NCBI GenBank assembly: GCA_023014485.1
Contig: JAJOZX010002360.1
Coordinates: 532,501 to 596,500, forward strand
DNA from: Bathynomus jamesi
Taxonomy: Eukaryota; Arthropoda; Malacostraca; Isopoda; Cirolanidae
Direction of reading: 5' to 3'
DNA: 64,000 nucleotides
The translations under genes were made by a program, and so were the position numbers. Below, piece after piece: positions 42,513 to 53,723 of this stretch (its first letter is position 1; every line of letters starts with the position of its first letter). The notes beneath the pieces are model-generated. The model ran no database searches. It was not told the origin of the DNA and worked only from the letters and a program-made list of their open reading frames with translations.

Positions 42513-42942
42513 AAAATGTTGTCTGTTTCAACTTTCTTAGATCCTTGATTAAGATACAATTTCAGGAAGTTCATGTAGGCATTTTAACCCTTGATAATAC
42601 TGATTTACTGGTGTCCTATGAACCCCAAATAAAAAGTCCATATTTCTCATCCTTTTATTTCTAAAGTAATAACACTTATAATATGAGTACAGTATATATA
42701 TTATACCTATTGATGTTGTGATAAGCTCATTTCCTTTTATATAAAACAAAAAAATATATATATATATATACACTAGGGGCACTCGGTATATTTTGCCCCA
42801 CCCTTTTTTCTTAGTTAAATAATAGGCCATGGGGCTAAAATGTCTTTTGGGGCGTAAGTTTAAACTTCTGCGCTTCACATAACCGGATTTTTCCAGTTTG
42901 AACCTCCCTTGTATAAAACCGATGGTTAACGCAGTTTCGAAA

Positions 42943-43947
42943 ATGGCGTCTGACAGTGATGTGCGTCGTAAACAGAGCTGTTATCGAGTTCTTAACCGCA
43001 GAGAAGGAAACAGTTGGAAATATTCACAAACGTCTACAAAACGTTTACGGAGATGATGATGATGATCGAAGCAAAGCACAGTTGGACGCTGGTCTAAACG
43101 TGTGAGATCATTGGAGAGAGGGAGAGCCAGCCTCGATGATGAGCCACCCAGCGGTCGCCCGGCATCGGCTGTGACATCTCACACTGTGCAACATGCTAAC
43201 AGCATTATTCGATCAAATCGGCGCGTCACATACAAGGAGCTATCACTGGAGCTAGGAAGTGTGAATCCGATAATTCATCAACTGGGATACTCAAAAATGT
43301 GTTCACGGTTTGTTCCTCGCCAACTGACTGAAGATCACAAAGCCCAAAGAAAAGAAATTGCCTCTGAGTCTTTGGTTTGATACGAGACAGAAGGGGATGA
43401 CTTCCTTTCACGAATTGTGACTCGGGATGAGACTTGGGTACACCACATTGAACCTGAAACAAAACGCCAATCCATGGAGTGGCATCACGCAGACTCGCCA
43501 CGCAAGAAAAAGTTCAAAATGGCTCCCTTTGCAGGAAAGGTTATGGCCACCATCTTCTGGGATAATAATAATTATTGTTTTTGTTTAACCTCCTTCGCAA
43601 CATCTAATGTCATATGACGGAGGGGACCTATAGCTTTACGTGGAATCCGAACCACGGGTCGCTACTCGCTACATAGTTTGGACGCAGCGGACGGTCTCCC
43701 ATCCAACTACTATCCGACCCAATGTCGCTTAACTTCGCTGATCAACGGGAAGCGGTGTTACGACATTGTCTACGACGTAGCCCCCATCTTCTGGGACATG
43801 AAAGGGGTGATTCTGGTGGACATTATGAAGAAAGGACAAACAATTAACTTAGAGGCATATATTGCTACCCTACAGAGACTTCAGAGACTTATAAAGCGAG
43901 TTCGACCGGAGAGAAAACTGGAAGACGTCGTCCTCTTTGCACGATAA
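42943..43947 (+). pseudogene. Mariner transposase (SETMAR-like), frameshifted and SINE-interrupted
   Basis: The start MASDSDVRRKQ is followed after a frameshift by a helix-turn-helix region (AVIEFLTAEKETVGNIHKRL, STVGRWSKRV) and DDEPPSGRPASAVT. The catalytic part shows TRDETWVHHIEPETKRQSME (first Asp), then the SINE, then GVILVDIMKKGQTIN and FARDNARPHNS (second Asp; just past the stop at 43947, in a shifted frame). Removing the SINE and one target copy rejoins TIFWD and MKG in frame. Confidence 0.85.
43563..43783 (-). mobile_element. 5S-derived SINE, copy 4, inside the mariner
   Basis: On the minus strand it begins GGGCTACGTCGTAGACAATG and contains GATCAGCGAAGTTAAGCGAC, GTTGGATGGGAGACCG, GTGGTTCGGATTCCACG and the tail GAAGGAGGTTAAAC plus A/T-rich end. 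CCATCTTCTGGGA is duplicated at 43550-43562 and 43784-43796. This gives exact ends: the SINE is 221 bases. Confidence 0.93.
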
Positions 43948-44149
43948 CGCAAGACCACACAACAGCTTGCAAACAAGAGAGGCCATCACAAAAATGCGCT
44001 TGACTGTGTTACTCCACCCTCCATACAGCCCGGATCGATGAATCGGTTAAATTCTCTACCGATTCGTCTATTTGTTGTACTTGTACCTGATATTCCATAC
44101 ATTAAAACAAGCTCACCCTCTTGTCTATCGTTAATTTCGCAGCCATCCC

Positions 44150-47100
44150 CAGTGGCGGTCCTAGCTTACATGACGCCCTGGGCGAACCTCACCTTCAGCG
44201 CCCCCCCCCCCTGTTCGCCAACACACACACATTCGAATCCCCCCAAAATAAAGGACAGACATAACTCTTTCACAAAATAACTTTTTATTGGACTAATTGT
44301 TGGAACTTCAGAACCAAAACAAAGACTCAAATTTCTGAATTTTACAAATCCTTCATCACGTAAATAGAATAACTCACTTAAGAGAATGTAATTATGATAC
44401 TATGAACAGGAAAAATACAAATTAAATTGCACAACTGCCATAAATAAACTAGAGAATCAAATTTCTAAATTGTACAAATGCTCTATCACATAAATAGAAT
44501 AAGACACTTAAGAGAGGGTAATTATTATGCTACACTTTGAACAAGAAACAAAATAAATTGCACCACAGCACAACTGCCATCTAAAGCCTGACTCTTCTTA
44601 CCTTCCTTGATGCAAAGTCATGAATTAAATCATCATATGAAATCTGCTCAGCAATTGTATGATTTATACTGATGATGGCCAGACCGGTAAGGCGTTCCTG
44701 TGACATAGTTGACCTCAGGTAGGATTTGATGAGCTTCAGCTTTGAAAAGCTCCTCTCTGCTTCAGCAACAGTGACTGGAAGAGTAAGACCAATTCTGAGA
44801 GCAGTTCACAAATTTGGATATATTTCAGAGAGCTCCCTTTCATGGATAAATGTCAGCAGTTCAAGCAAGGATATGGTCTTTGATGGCAAGTCAGGCAAGT
44901 TCTTCAGCTCCTGTGCAAGCTCTCTGCCATCCAAGTCAGATTGTCCCTTAAAGTGTAGTGTAGTACTAAGGTTCACACATTGTTCTGTCAGCTCCTCAAT
45001 GTGAGATTTTGGAAATGTGTCAGCACTCCAAACTTCTCTCCCACAATTTCCAACGTGGAAAATCTTTCCTGAATGGCTGATGTTGCAGCATCAACCACTG
45101 CATTGAAAAAATGTCACCTCCAGCTTCTTCAAAGCATCAATCAAGGGCTCATCAGATGCTTCATAGGAGAAGTGCCGCTTTGTGGACCTCAGCCGTTTTT
45201 GTTTTAACACAGCCTCCACATTCATTTGTTCACAGATATCTGTGGCTGCCATTTGTGCAGCCACAAAACCTGTTGCCCTGTAATTGCGGAGACCTCTCTC
45301 TGTTTTTTTAGGAGATTTACTGCAACATCAACGTGCATGCTAGGAGACTGCATCTGCTTGCTCACATGCTGAATTTGGCACAACAGGTCATGCCACACCA
45401 CTGAACAAATGGCGAAGCGGTATGACCCAACCTCCTCTGACAGAGATTGAGCCTCGACCTTTATTACAGAGTCTTTGGTGTGGTCCCTCACCTCGATCAG
45501 TGCATCTCTCACTGCAGCTGCCTGATATCTCAGGGCTCCACACTCTTGATCTTGCTTTCCCACCTTGTATCAGACCACATCTTCAATGTGATGTTCACAT
45601 GTTTTTTCAAAATGGCCCATCGTTGTGTGGAGGCTGAAAACAAGTTGTAAAGCTTCTGCAAGATGCCAAAGTAACTTGTGGCATCAATAGATCCCTTAGC
45701 AGCATCGGCCACAAGCAAATTCAGAGAATGAGCCCCACATGGAACAAACAGAGCTCTGGGATTAATTTCTAGGAGCCTGGATTGAACACCCTTGTTTTTT
45801 CCCCTCATGTTGGCCCCGTTGTCGTATGATTGTCCTCTACAGTCCATGAAAGGAACTTTTAGCTCCTCCAGTCTCTTCAGAATCAGAGATGCCAAATGTT
45901 GACCAGTGGACTCCTCTGCCTCCAAAAACCCCATGAAATGTTCCTTTATATAGGGCTTCCCCTCCAGTGACACAACCCGAATCACAACTGACAACTGTTC
46001 AGTGTGGCTGATATCTGGAGTGCAATCTAGAATTATTGAAAAAAACTTTGATTGTTTGATGTCGCTCACCATTGCTGAAATGGTCTTGCTGCTCGACAAA
46101 TCAATGAGTTCGTTTTGTATGTGGTGGCCGAGGTAGCTGGTGTGACTGGAGGTCCCTTTTTGGACACGGTTAATGTGCTCTTGCATTATAGGATCAAATT
46201 GTGCCATCAGTTCAACTTCTTTCAGAAAATTGCCATTTGATGGTGAGAAAAATTTTTCTGTATGTCCCCTTAGTGCCAAATTCCTAACTGCCAGAGAATG
46301 CACAATAGCAGTGAGACGTGTCAGCACCGCTCTCCATCTCAACTTCTCAGCCTCCAGAAGTGCCATCTCCTGCTTGTCAATGGTCTCCCCTTTCTCATCC
46401 TCACTGCCAGTTCTTTCCAGATTTCATAGAATTTAGGTGTTCTGAACTGTTGTCATGTGATGTGAGCAATGAGCTTGCATGCTTCCAGTCCGAGAGTCCC
46501 AAACTTGTTAAATTTATTTTCCTCTTGGAAAATAATGTACAACAGAAACAGAAAAGGCTGTTGTTTTTTAAGGAATAGACCAACCAACTTCTGGTTATAT
46601 TTTCCCCACTAACCAATGACTTCCTGAAGTATTGATGGTGGAAACTTCTTCCGTCACTGTCGTTTCTAGGGAATACAAAGTCAGATGGTACTTGACTTGG
46701 TCCCCTGGAAACCAGTTGTGTCCGAATTCTCTCAGTCAGAACTGAAGGCCAGTTAGCAGGGTCGGTGGACAGAGACTCATCCTCAGGAGGCGATTCTGCT
46801 CCAGGCCTTTCTAATAGAAAGAACAAGAGCATTACTCATTAGTATACACACCTAAGTTAGATAACACATTATTCACAGCACTTTGTTATGGTGGTGGTGT
46901 TATGGAATTATGGTGGTGAAACACCACACATACCCAGTAACCCAGACCCAGTGATAATAACATTATAATTTATAACTGTTTGCAAAATGCTTTGCAGGGA
47001 TGCACACACATACACATACACACACGCACACACTCACAGACATATGTGCACACAAACTCACCTGAAGAGTCCTGCCGGGGAGAAGTAGAAGCAAATGGGT

Positions 47101-47963
47101 CTTCATCCTCAGGATCAGACTGCATTTGTGGAGACATATGTGAGGCTGAGGAGGTAGATGGCTCCTCAGCCTCAATAATGGCAGAAGTAGACGGCTTCTC
47201 ATCCTGGCTAGTGGCAGAGGGTGTTCTAAAATATTTCAAAAGTGCCCCTGCAAATAGTAAAATAGAACATAACAGACCAATGCATGAATAGGCTAGTACA
47301 ATTAATTTAACATGTTATTAAGCACAATTTATTAAACTTTTAGAATAGGAAACAAATGAATAATACAACCTCCTTGGTTAATGGCTAATTATATACATAA
47401 TAGTACACTTCAAATGACTCAGAAAGCTATATCACAAAATAGCAGTGCAATATAGCAGTGAAGAGTAGATGACATAGCTCTATACCTTTATCTTTTGCTC
47501 GTTTCTCCTCTTCTTCTTTCCTCTTTTTTCTAAACTGAGCACCTGATAGCTTTGACCTCTTCTTATCCATTTGCGGTTATTTGACAGACCTTAGTGGCTT
47601 AGTGTGAAGATTCGTTCTGTAATAAATAATATACATTTCACTATTTAACCAAACCCAGAAAAATAACATTACATATGTTAAAGTATGGGCCTTTATTCCC
47701 AATAATATTAATCTGGAAGCATTTTGCATTGTTTAGGTCTTTTATGGGAAGGTTTATGGAAAATGCAATAGATGGTTTTTTTATTAATAAAATATATTTA
47801 TTGATCTTTTATTATTTATTTTATTTTATTTTTTATTTTTATTTATTTCTTTATTTATTTATTCTTATTTTTATTTTTTTTTTTTTGCAGGCGCTCATGC
47901 CGCCCCTCCACAAATGCCGCCCTGTGCGGCTGCCCATATTGCCCATATGAGGAACCGCCACTG
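44150..47963 (-). mobile_element. Complete hAT transposon with multi-exon transposase
   Basis: Ends CAGTGGCGGTCCTAGC and ATGAGGAACCGCCACTG are inverted, and GCCATCCC is duplicated at 44142-44149 and 47964-47971. The 3.8-kb length fits an autonomous element. The flanking sequence is of unknown origin. Confidence 0.93.
44581..47570 (-). pseudogene. hAT transposase (TTF-type zinc finger + DUF4371-like + dimerisation), frameshifted
   Basis: Exon 1 (47486-47570) starts MDKKRSKLSGAQFRKKRK; exon 2 (47062-47247) and exon 3 (from 46810 to the stop at 44581-44583) join in frame across GT/AG introns. Exon 3 begins with the TTF-type finger region (SWLVYS ... LFCFCCTLF), followed by DWKHASSLL. The catalytic region has IILDCTPDISHTEQLSVVIR (first Asp) and CRGQSYDNGANMRGKNKGVQ (second Asp), then FVPCGAHSLNLLVADAA and MWSDTRWESK. 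The C-terminus has AEAERSFSKLKLIKSYLRST. The layout fits ZMYM/ZBED-related hAT transposases. Single-base shifts near 46420, 45545, 45300 and in the 3' third, plus a stop near 44811, indicate a dead gene, though few changes are needed. Confidence 0.88.
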
Positions 47964-48052
47964 GCCATCCCCTACCTAAAAGAAAAAAATTGCATAATCA
48001 ACACTGAAAATTCCTATGATGCGCGACTTTTGCGCCCGCCACCCTGTCTATA

Positions 48053-48260
48053 CAGGATGAGTCAAAAGTCCGGAAACAGGAAGGATAGGAAACTTATTGC
48101 AAAAAGACATGTGTTACAAGTAATGTTATGAGATGTGTTCTATATGTTCTTTCACTTCCAGACATATAGAGAACATACCTTATAACATTACTTGTAACAC
48201 GTCTTTTTGCAATAAAAGTTTCCTATTCTTCCTATGTTTCCAGACTTTTGACTCACCCGG
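48053..48260. mobile_element. Palindromic Tc1/mariner-type MITE
   Basis: CAGGATGAGTCAAAAGTCCG faces GACTTTTGACTCACCCGG, TA on each side. Arms include GTGTTACAAGTAATGTTAT and its complement. No coding content. Confidence 0.85.
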
Positions 48261-48304
48261 TATATATACCTTTGGTTAGCTTCCGCCCGAATTGTTCCTT
48301 CTGA

Positions 48305-48817
48305 CGAAGGTCAGACATTATGAAGAAAGGACATTCAACTCGGAGGCATATATTGCTACCCTACAGAGACGTATAAAGCGAGTTCGACCGGAGAGAAAAT
48401 TGGAAGACGTCCTTTTTGCACGATAACACAAGACCACACAACAGTTTGCAAACAAGAGAGGCCATCACAAAAAGCGCTTGACTGCGTTACCCCATCCTCC
48501 ATACAGCCTGGATCTGGCAGCTTCAGACTTCCATTTGTTTGGGCCAGTGAAGGATGCTATTCGTGGAAGAAAGTTTCAGAGTGACGATGAGGTTAAGAGG
48601 TGGCTCCAGCGGAAGCCAGCGGACTTTTACCAGCAAGGAATAAAGGCCCTTGTTTCGAGGTGGAGGAAAGCCGTAGAAAAGGATGGAGACTATGGAAAAA
48701 TAAAAACTTGTGAAAAAGGTATGTAACTACTTGTGTACAAAATTTCTGGAACTTACGAGGAAACTTGGAAAGAAAGAAAAAAAGGTGGGGGCAAAATATA
48801 TTGCCGCTCGGCAGTGC
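48305..48817 (+). pseudogene. Mariner copy 2, 3' half
   Basis: It overlaps the 3' part of the 42.9-kb copy (GACATTATGAAGAAAGGACA) and continues to the end: YSLDLAASDFHLFGPVKDAI (third Asp in ASDFH), then DFYQQGIKALVSRWRKAVEK. The right terminus GGGGGCAAAATATATTGCCG ends the element. Because the two copies overlap they are separate insertions, not one split element. Confidence 0.8.
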
Positions 48818-48829
48818 CAAAATTCCTCT

Positions 48830-49960
48830 GACTCGTGGGTTCGAAATCCTAGTGCAGCCCAAAGCTGGGCGGTTGTCTTTTCTGTATCTTACGTCGCGGC
48901 GAGACGGCTGACCGGCCACCCATTTCATGGGGATATGGGACATTTGGATGTTAGCTTACCTAAATTTGAGTATTAGTAATAAGTAAGAAACTAGTAATTT
49001 ATTCAATGATAAATAGTGTGTGTGTATTAACTCGTAAGATAAAATAATCCGATTGTTTAAAAATACATATTAAGTATTGAAATAATGATGGAATAAAATA
49101 TTAGTTGGCAACCAATGTACTGTAATAAAGTATTTTTACAAGGTTTTAATGAAACTGTCAAACTCTTAAAATTTAAAGTAAAGTTCAATCCTTCTAAGTC
49201 CAGTGCTGTAATGGTAACTTTTTTCTTGCCCAGACGCTGCAATGTTGAAATTTTGACCTTTTCGTGACCCGAGGTCGAGATATTTGACCTATTGTTTCGA
49301 AAGTTGTTTACATTACTAAGCATATGACGCTGAATCGAATGGTGTGTGTTTTAGGACGATTCGACAATGGGAAGTGGGTTTAAAATCGTCGCAGTGGCGT
49401 ATGGCCACGGTTCTACTCTTCGCTATACGGCATACCTAAAATTTTAAGGTGGGGATACGCCGTATGGCCGCGTATCCCTCACATTACAGCATTGCTTCCA
49501 ACTGATTCAGTAATATGTAACGTAGTATCTCTATTTCGGTATCAAAAAAGGCTGTCATAAAAATTTCCAACCCTTATAATTTACTCCAAATTTAACCCTT
49601 GCACTTGATGCAGATGTATCAAACGTTCTAATTTTAGGTTTACGCCAATTTCACAATATAACTTCAATTAAAGTTACGAATCTTTCTCAGTAAACTCTGC
49701 TAGAATAAAAACTTTAAATCAAATCAATATTTGGCAAAAAGGCCTAATATCGAATGTTAGATAAAGTAACCGAATAGTTGCCGAATATTCGGTGCGTCCC
49801 TAATATGGACCAGTTAAATTTTTAATAGCGGTGATTTACACGGCTTAATTTAACTTTACAGTGTACACTTGGATGAACTACAGCGCGTGTTTTACATGAA
49901 ACAGCGTGTCCAGTGTGAGAGGAGAAAACTTTCAACAGTAATTGCTTCAACTCCCTTATC
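48830..49960. other. No gene recognised
   Basis: A box B-like GGGTTCGAAATCCTAG at 48838 is similar to one at 23646, possibly SINE remains. The stretch near 49385-49480 repeats GGCGTATGGCC-type strings and may be a hAT relic. The rest shows nothing. Confidence 0.4.
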
Positions 49961-49966
49961 ACTTTC

Positions 49967-49968
<2 letters not shown>

Positions 49969-50013
<45 letters not shown>
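49969..50013. repeat. (TA)n microsatellite
   Basis: Abuts the outer end of the large palindrome. Confidence 0.95.
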
Positions 50014-50021
<8 letters not shown>

Positions 50022-50557
50022 GACCGTGCATGGAACAAGGAACTCTTCTGGATAATTAAATCCACTATAGTCCGAATAAGTAATGGTAAATGACAAATAC
50101 CATAGTTTTTCTTTTTCATGATGCTAGCCCGACGTGGGCAACGGGTCACTCGCAAAGAGGTCCCATAAATATAGCTTCCTTCACCAGCTATCTGCAAAGC
50201 AGACAGGATCCAGCTTTGGGACATGGATCTAGGGTTTGAAGCAGCCTAGCCTTGCTACATTTAGAACCTCAATATAAGCAAAAGACTCGCTTATATTGAG
50301 GTTCTAAATGTAGCAGGGCTAGGCTGCTTTAAAACCCTAGATCCCTGTCTCAAAGCTGGATCCTGTCAGCTTTGCAGATAGCTGGTGAGGGAAGCTATAT
50401 TTATGGGACCTCTTTGCGAGTGACCCGTTGCCCACGTCGGGCTAGCATCATGAAAAAGAAAAACTATGGTATTTGTCATTTACCATTACTTATTCGGACT
50501 ATAGTGGATTTAATTATCGCAGAAGAGTTTCTTGTTCCATGCACGGTCTGTGTGTAT
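50014..50557. repeat. 545-bp palindrome
   Basis: Arms of about 265 bases (CACAGACCGTGCATGGAACA to CCTCAATATAAGC and back) are almost perfect complements with a 17-base turn near 50285. Single-arm sequence occurs at 12637-13345. No protein is encoded; frames on both strands mirror each other. Both flanks contain (TA)n tracts. Confidence 0.85.
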
Positions 50558-50592
50558 CATAAAAAACCTCAGGGGACCATTCTGAGTTCATT

Positions 50593-50597
<5 letters not shown>

Positions 50598-50628
<31 letters not shown>
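50598..50628. repeat. (TA)n microsatellite
   Basis: TA run to the right of the palindrome, next to GGACCATTCTGAGTT. Confidence 0.95.
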
Positions 50629-50632
<4 letters not shown>

Positions 50633-50852
50633 ATGGTGATGATGATGCAACTTCAGATCCTGGAACCGGTCCAGAATCCAAATATGTTTATTTTTCACAG
50701 TTAAATATTGTACCAGAAACGTGTTATTCGATCATCATTTGTATTGATTATTAAGCCAAACAAATAGTTTGGCTAAATTTCACACTATATATTTGCAAAA
50801 ACTGAAAAGTAGTGGTTCAGGCCGGTTCATTTGCATAATTAATATATATATA

Positions 50853-51064
50853 CAAGGTGACCCATAAATCCCAATTGTTTATAATTAACGCGAAAATACA
50901 AAAAGTCAAAGTAAAAAGTTTATATTAAGTTTAGAAATATGTGTTGATTATTTAAAAAAAAAAAAAAAAAAAATTTTAATTGGATTTTAATTTAATTTTT
51001 TTTTAAAAATTCGCTGGATGAATTTTCGCTTTAATTATAACCGATTGGGACTTATGGGCCACCC

Positions 51065-51066
<2 letters not shown>
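50853..51066. mobile_element. Mariner-type MITE
   Basis: AAGGTGACCCATAAATCCCA is mirrored by GGGACTTATGGGCCACCCTG. TA precedes the left end. Non-coding interior with an A-run. Confidence 0.7.

Positions 51067-51073
<7 letters not shown>

Positions 51074-51109
<36 letters not shown>
51074..51109. repeat. (TA)n microsatellite
   Basis: TA run followed by GA repeats to 51125. Confidence 0.95.
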
Positions 51110-51125
<16 letters not shown>

Positions 51126-51375
51126 ATGAGAATATTTTTAGATTAGATCCTAATATTTGCATTATTGAAGGTAAATATTTTTACAGTTTTGAAACTTAAG
51201 TGGAAGAAAATTGCAAATCACAGAATTTGTTGAGTGATTCACACTATGCAAATAATATAAACTTACTTCGTGCTTAGTTGTAAATATAAACAGCTACATT
51301 TTTCCATCCAGAGTAAAAAGGCGAGAACCAACGCACATCCCACTAACCTGTTCTAAAAAGTAAAAAAAAAAAATT

Positions 51376-51577
51376 GGATCAATGAAAGACAGCCACCCCA
51401 GCCTTCTTTAGTTAGCGTTATAAGGCTAACTAACTAAAATATCACGACCTAACCTAACCAATCGTTAGGTCACCTATACGCCCTTGACGATTGGTTAGGT
51501 TAGGTCGTGATATTTTCGTTAGTTACCCTTATAAAGCTAACTAAAGAAGGCTGGGGGTGGCTTTCTTTCATTGATCC
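51376..51577. mobile_element. Foldback element (GGATC family), intact copy with TTAGG module
   Basis: The ends GGATCAATGAAAGACAGCC and GGCTTTCTTTCATTGATCC are inverted. AAAAAATT is duplicated at 51368-51375 and 51578-51585. The middle is the palindromic module (ACGACCTAACCTAACCAATC / GATTGGTTAGGTTAGGTCGT). Its inner arms (AGCCTTCTTTAGTTAGC) match the foldback at 22000-26062. Confidence 0.85.
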
Positions 51578-51590
51578 AAAAAATTATATA

Positions 51591-51820
51591 TAGGGTGAAC
51601 CAAATGTAGGTGGACAGTAAATGATAACGTTTATTTTGAGAATACATATTTAATTTTTTTGTATACTATAATACAAAATAAAATTTAAATAAATTTAGTT
51701 ATAATATTTAATATAATAAATAAACACAAACACCATAGTTATAATGAACACCATAGTTATAATATAATATAACACAAACCGTATTCAACCTACTGTCCAC
51801 CTACTTTTGGTTCACCGTGT
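51591..51820. mobile_element. Mariner-type MITE
   Basis: AGGGTGAACCAAATGTAGG and CCTACTTTTGGTTCACCGTG are inverted for about 28 bases (to TGGACAGTA), with TA flanks. Non-coding. Confidence 0.8.
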
Positions 51821-51829
51821 TATATATAT

Positions 51830-52729
51830 ATATATATATATATACGAATTGAGATAATTGTGAAACTAAAATATATGTAATTCAATTATATATACTGTAA
51901 TTTCGCGTATTGAACAATCCTGTTCATTATTGTTCACACTTATAACTATACAGTCTTGCTTCTTGTTAATCTTTAAAACTATCAATTAACTCTCAAGAAG
52001 GTATCATGGTTTAAAACGTAAATTATTTCTTGATTAAAACTAACAAATTGCGTGGAATTGATTCTAACCATGTCGAAAATTTTATATACTTTTGCACTCT
52101 GGGAAGGTCTGTGTACAAATGAGATCCCGAAGTGCTATTATATAGAATCCAATCTCACTGTGACATTACTGTCCGAGTTTCTTTCTTAATTACTGTTCGT
52201 TTTTCCACGCCAATTACAGTACTAATTTCCTACCAGTGGAACACGCAATAGTGTAGATGTAGTTATACACGCGAGTGAAAGGCTTTTATGCAGTTACTAC
52301 GCTTCGTTTGTGATATAAGTGAGACTACATTTGTTTTGTAAGTACAATATGCTCTATGATTTGTATAGATCCTGTTGGTCTCGTATGTAACTAGGTATTA
52401 TCACACTTATATCGAAATAGTGATAAAGAAATGTTGATGAATCAGTCTTTTATTAGTGAAACAATAGTGACTAGCCAATTTCGAAATAGCAATCTAAATG
52501 ACACAAATTTTGGTATCCATATCAAAATGGGGTTGAAACTGAATACTGATGTAAATGCATTATTCAGTAATTACAGAAACAACATCATATTCTTCATCTT
52601 TTAGGAAAATATATCTTGGAAATGCTGATTAGTACACGAGTATTAATTTGTGAACTGTCAAAAATAGCATCCACATTTCAACAATATCAACCATGCATCA
52701 ACAGTTGATCGATCTACCGTGCTACCTGG

Positions 52730-52730
<1 letters not shown>
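51830..52730. other. AT-rich stretch, no gene recognised
   Basis: No terminal repeats, frames or RNA-like structures were seen. Confidence 0.5.

Positions 52731-52731
<1 letters not shown>

Positions 52732-52788
<57 letters not shown>
52732..52788. repeat. (CA)n(TA)n microsatellite
   Basis: CA run changing to TA run, then GA repeats. Confidence 0.95.
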
Positions 52789-52939
52789 GAAGAGAGAGAG
52801 ATTCTGTAAAACTTATATACTAACCCCCTCGCACTCGAGGTAATGGCACAGTACGGAAAACACCTCTGGACGCGAAAGTGTTAGGCGTTTCCTTGGGGGT
52901 TGAGATATGAGCCAGATCCTACTAACTTTTACCTTGCCG

Positions 52940-53010
52940 TACTAGGGTGCTTAGCACTCTCGCCTTCTATTTAAGAAGTGCTGGGTTCGAATCTTGGTGA
53001 GGGATATTTA
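52940..53010 (+). repeat. tRNA-like sequence, probably a SINE head
   Basis: CTGGGTTCGAATCTTGG fits a T-arm with box B, and a D-arm-like TGCTTAGCACTCTCGCC lies at the usual distance. The acceptor stem does not pair and the anticodon stem is weak, so it is not a working tRNA. Confidence 0.5.
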
Positions 53011-53127
53011 TTTCATAACTCTTTCTTGTTGATTCTTTAAGTGTTGTGGATTCTTTAAGACTGTGAAAGTTTGTTGAAAGAAAAGCACTGATTTTTTTTG
53101 CATCAAATATAATTTATTCATTTATTA

Positions 53128-53308
53128 AAAAAAAAAAAAAAAGGTTCCCTTTAACTTGAAAACACATTTCCACACTGCGTGGAAGTGAGAGTGCCTCATG
53201 GGACGTATGAACCGGAACATTGACAGGATGAGTAGCCGCCCAAGTCCAACCCAGCCAGCAGCTGGGAGCGAACCGAGAGTCCGTTACTGAGCTACAGGGA
53301 GCCCACTA
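53128..53308 (-). mobile_element. tRNA-derived SINE, copy 2
   Basis: On the minus strand GGGCTCCCTGTAGCTCAGTA opens a tRNA-like head with box A (TAGCTCAGTAACGG) and box B (GGTTCGCTCCC). The body (CTGGGTTGGACTTGGGCGG, CACTCTCACTTCCACGCAG) aligns to the SINE at 36230-36420. It ends in AAAGGGAACC and a T-run. Confidence 0.75.
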
Positions 53309-53566
53309 GTGGATTATTTGGTTTAAATCTGAAATTAATTGTATTTAAAAATAAAAAGTAAACTAATAACAAATCGTCATAAATAAATCTGAACATCGCG
53401 AAGCGTAATTGTCGGAATAAAACCAAGATAATAAAATCAGAAATAAAATTAAAATAAAAAATACAGTTCAAAATCGAGGAATTTTTATTTAGTAATTTGC
53501 TGCATACCTGGAATGACAATGAGTCTAAATTACACACGCTAAATACTTTTTTACATAAGCTACACA

Positions 53567-53589
53567 CACACACACACACACACACACAC
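53567..53589. repeat. (CA)n microsatellite
   Basis: About eleven CA units. Confidence 0.95.
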
Positions 53590-53723
53590 GAACAGACATA
53601 ATAATTTATAGACATCTTCGTGGACATTAAAAAAAGTAATTTGAATTACAAAGATGTCTCTGCAAAAACATTATAATGTGTTCATTAAGTCTAGCGAATA
53701 TATATATATATATATATATATAT

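Larger units (their letters stand above)
40834..42560 (+). pseudogene. hAT transposase remnant cut by three later insertions
   Basis: The segments outside the inserts read in order: HKLTQDDATRWNSSYMLERM (40834-40920, the D..TRWNS motif of hAT cores), ITEKLVHVLKLYENITKE through LKLFLKKTL (42055-42200), EELNKSGKK (near 42260) and SVSTFLDP (42530), the FLDPRFK context. These fall in the expected order of a ZBED-type hAT transposase. The N-terminal half is missing and several stops occur. Confidence 0.7.
42772..44037 (+). mobile_element. Mariner (DD34D-like) element, interrupted by a SINE
   Basis: The left end AGGGGCACTCGGTATATTTT pairs with the right end of the copy at 48305-48817. The coding part runs to about 44033 (LLHPPYSPD context), where this copy is truncated. 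A 5S SINE splits it at 43562. Confidence 0.8.

Noticed and set aside
42774..48817. One mariner split by a 4-kb hAT
   Set aside because: The two mariner pieces overlap in sequence content, so they are different copies.
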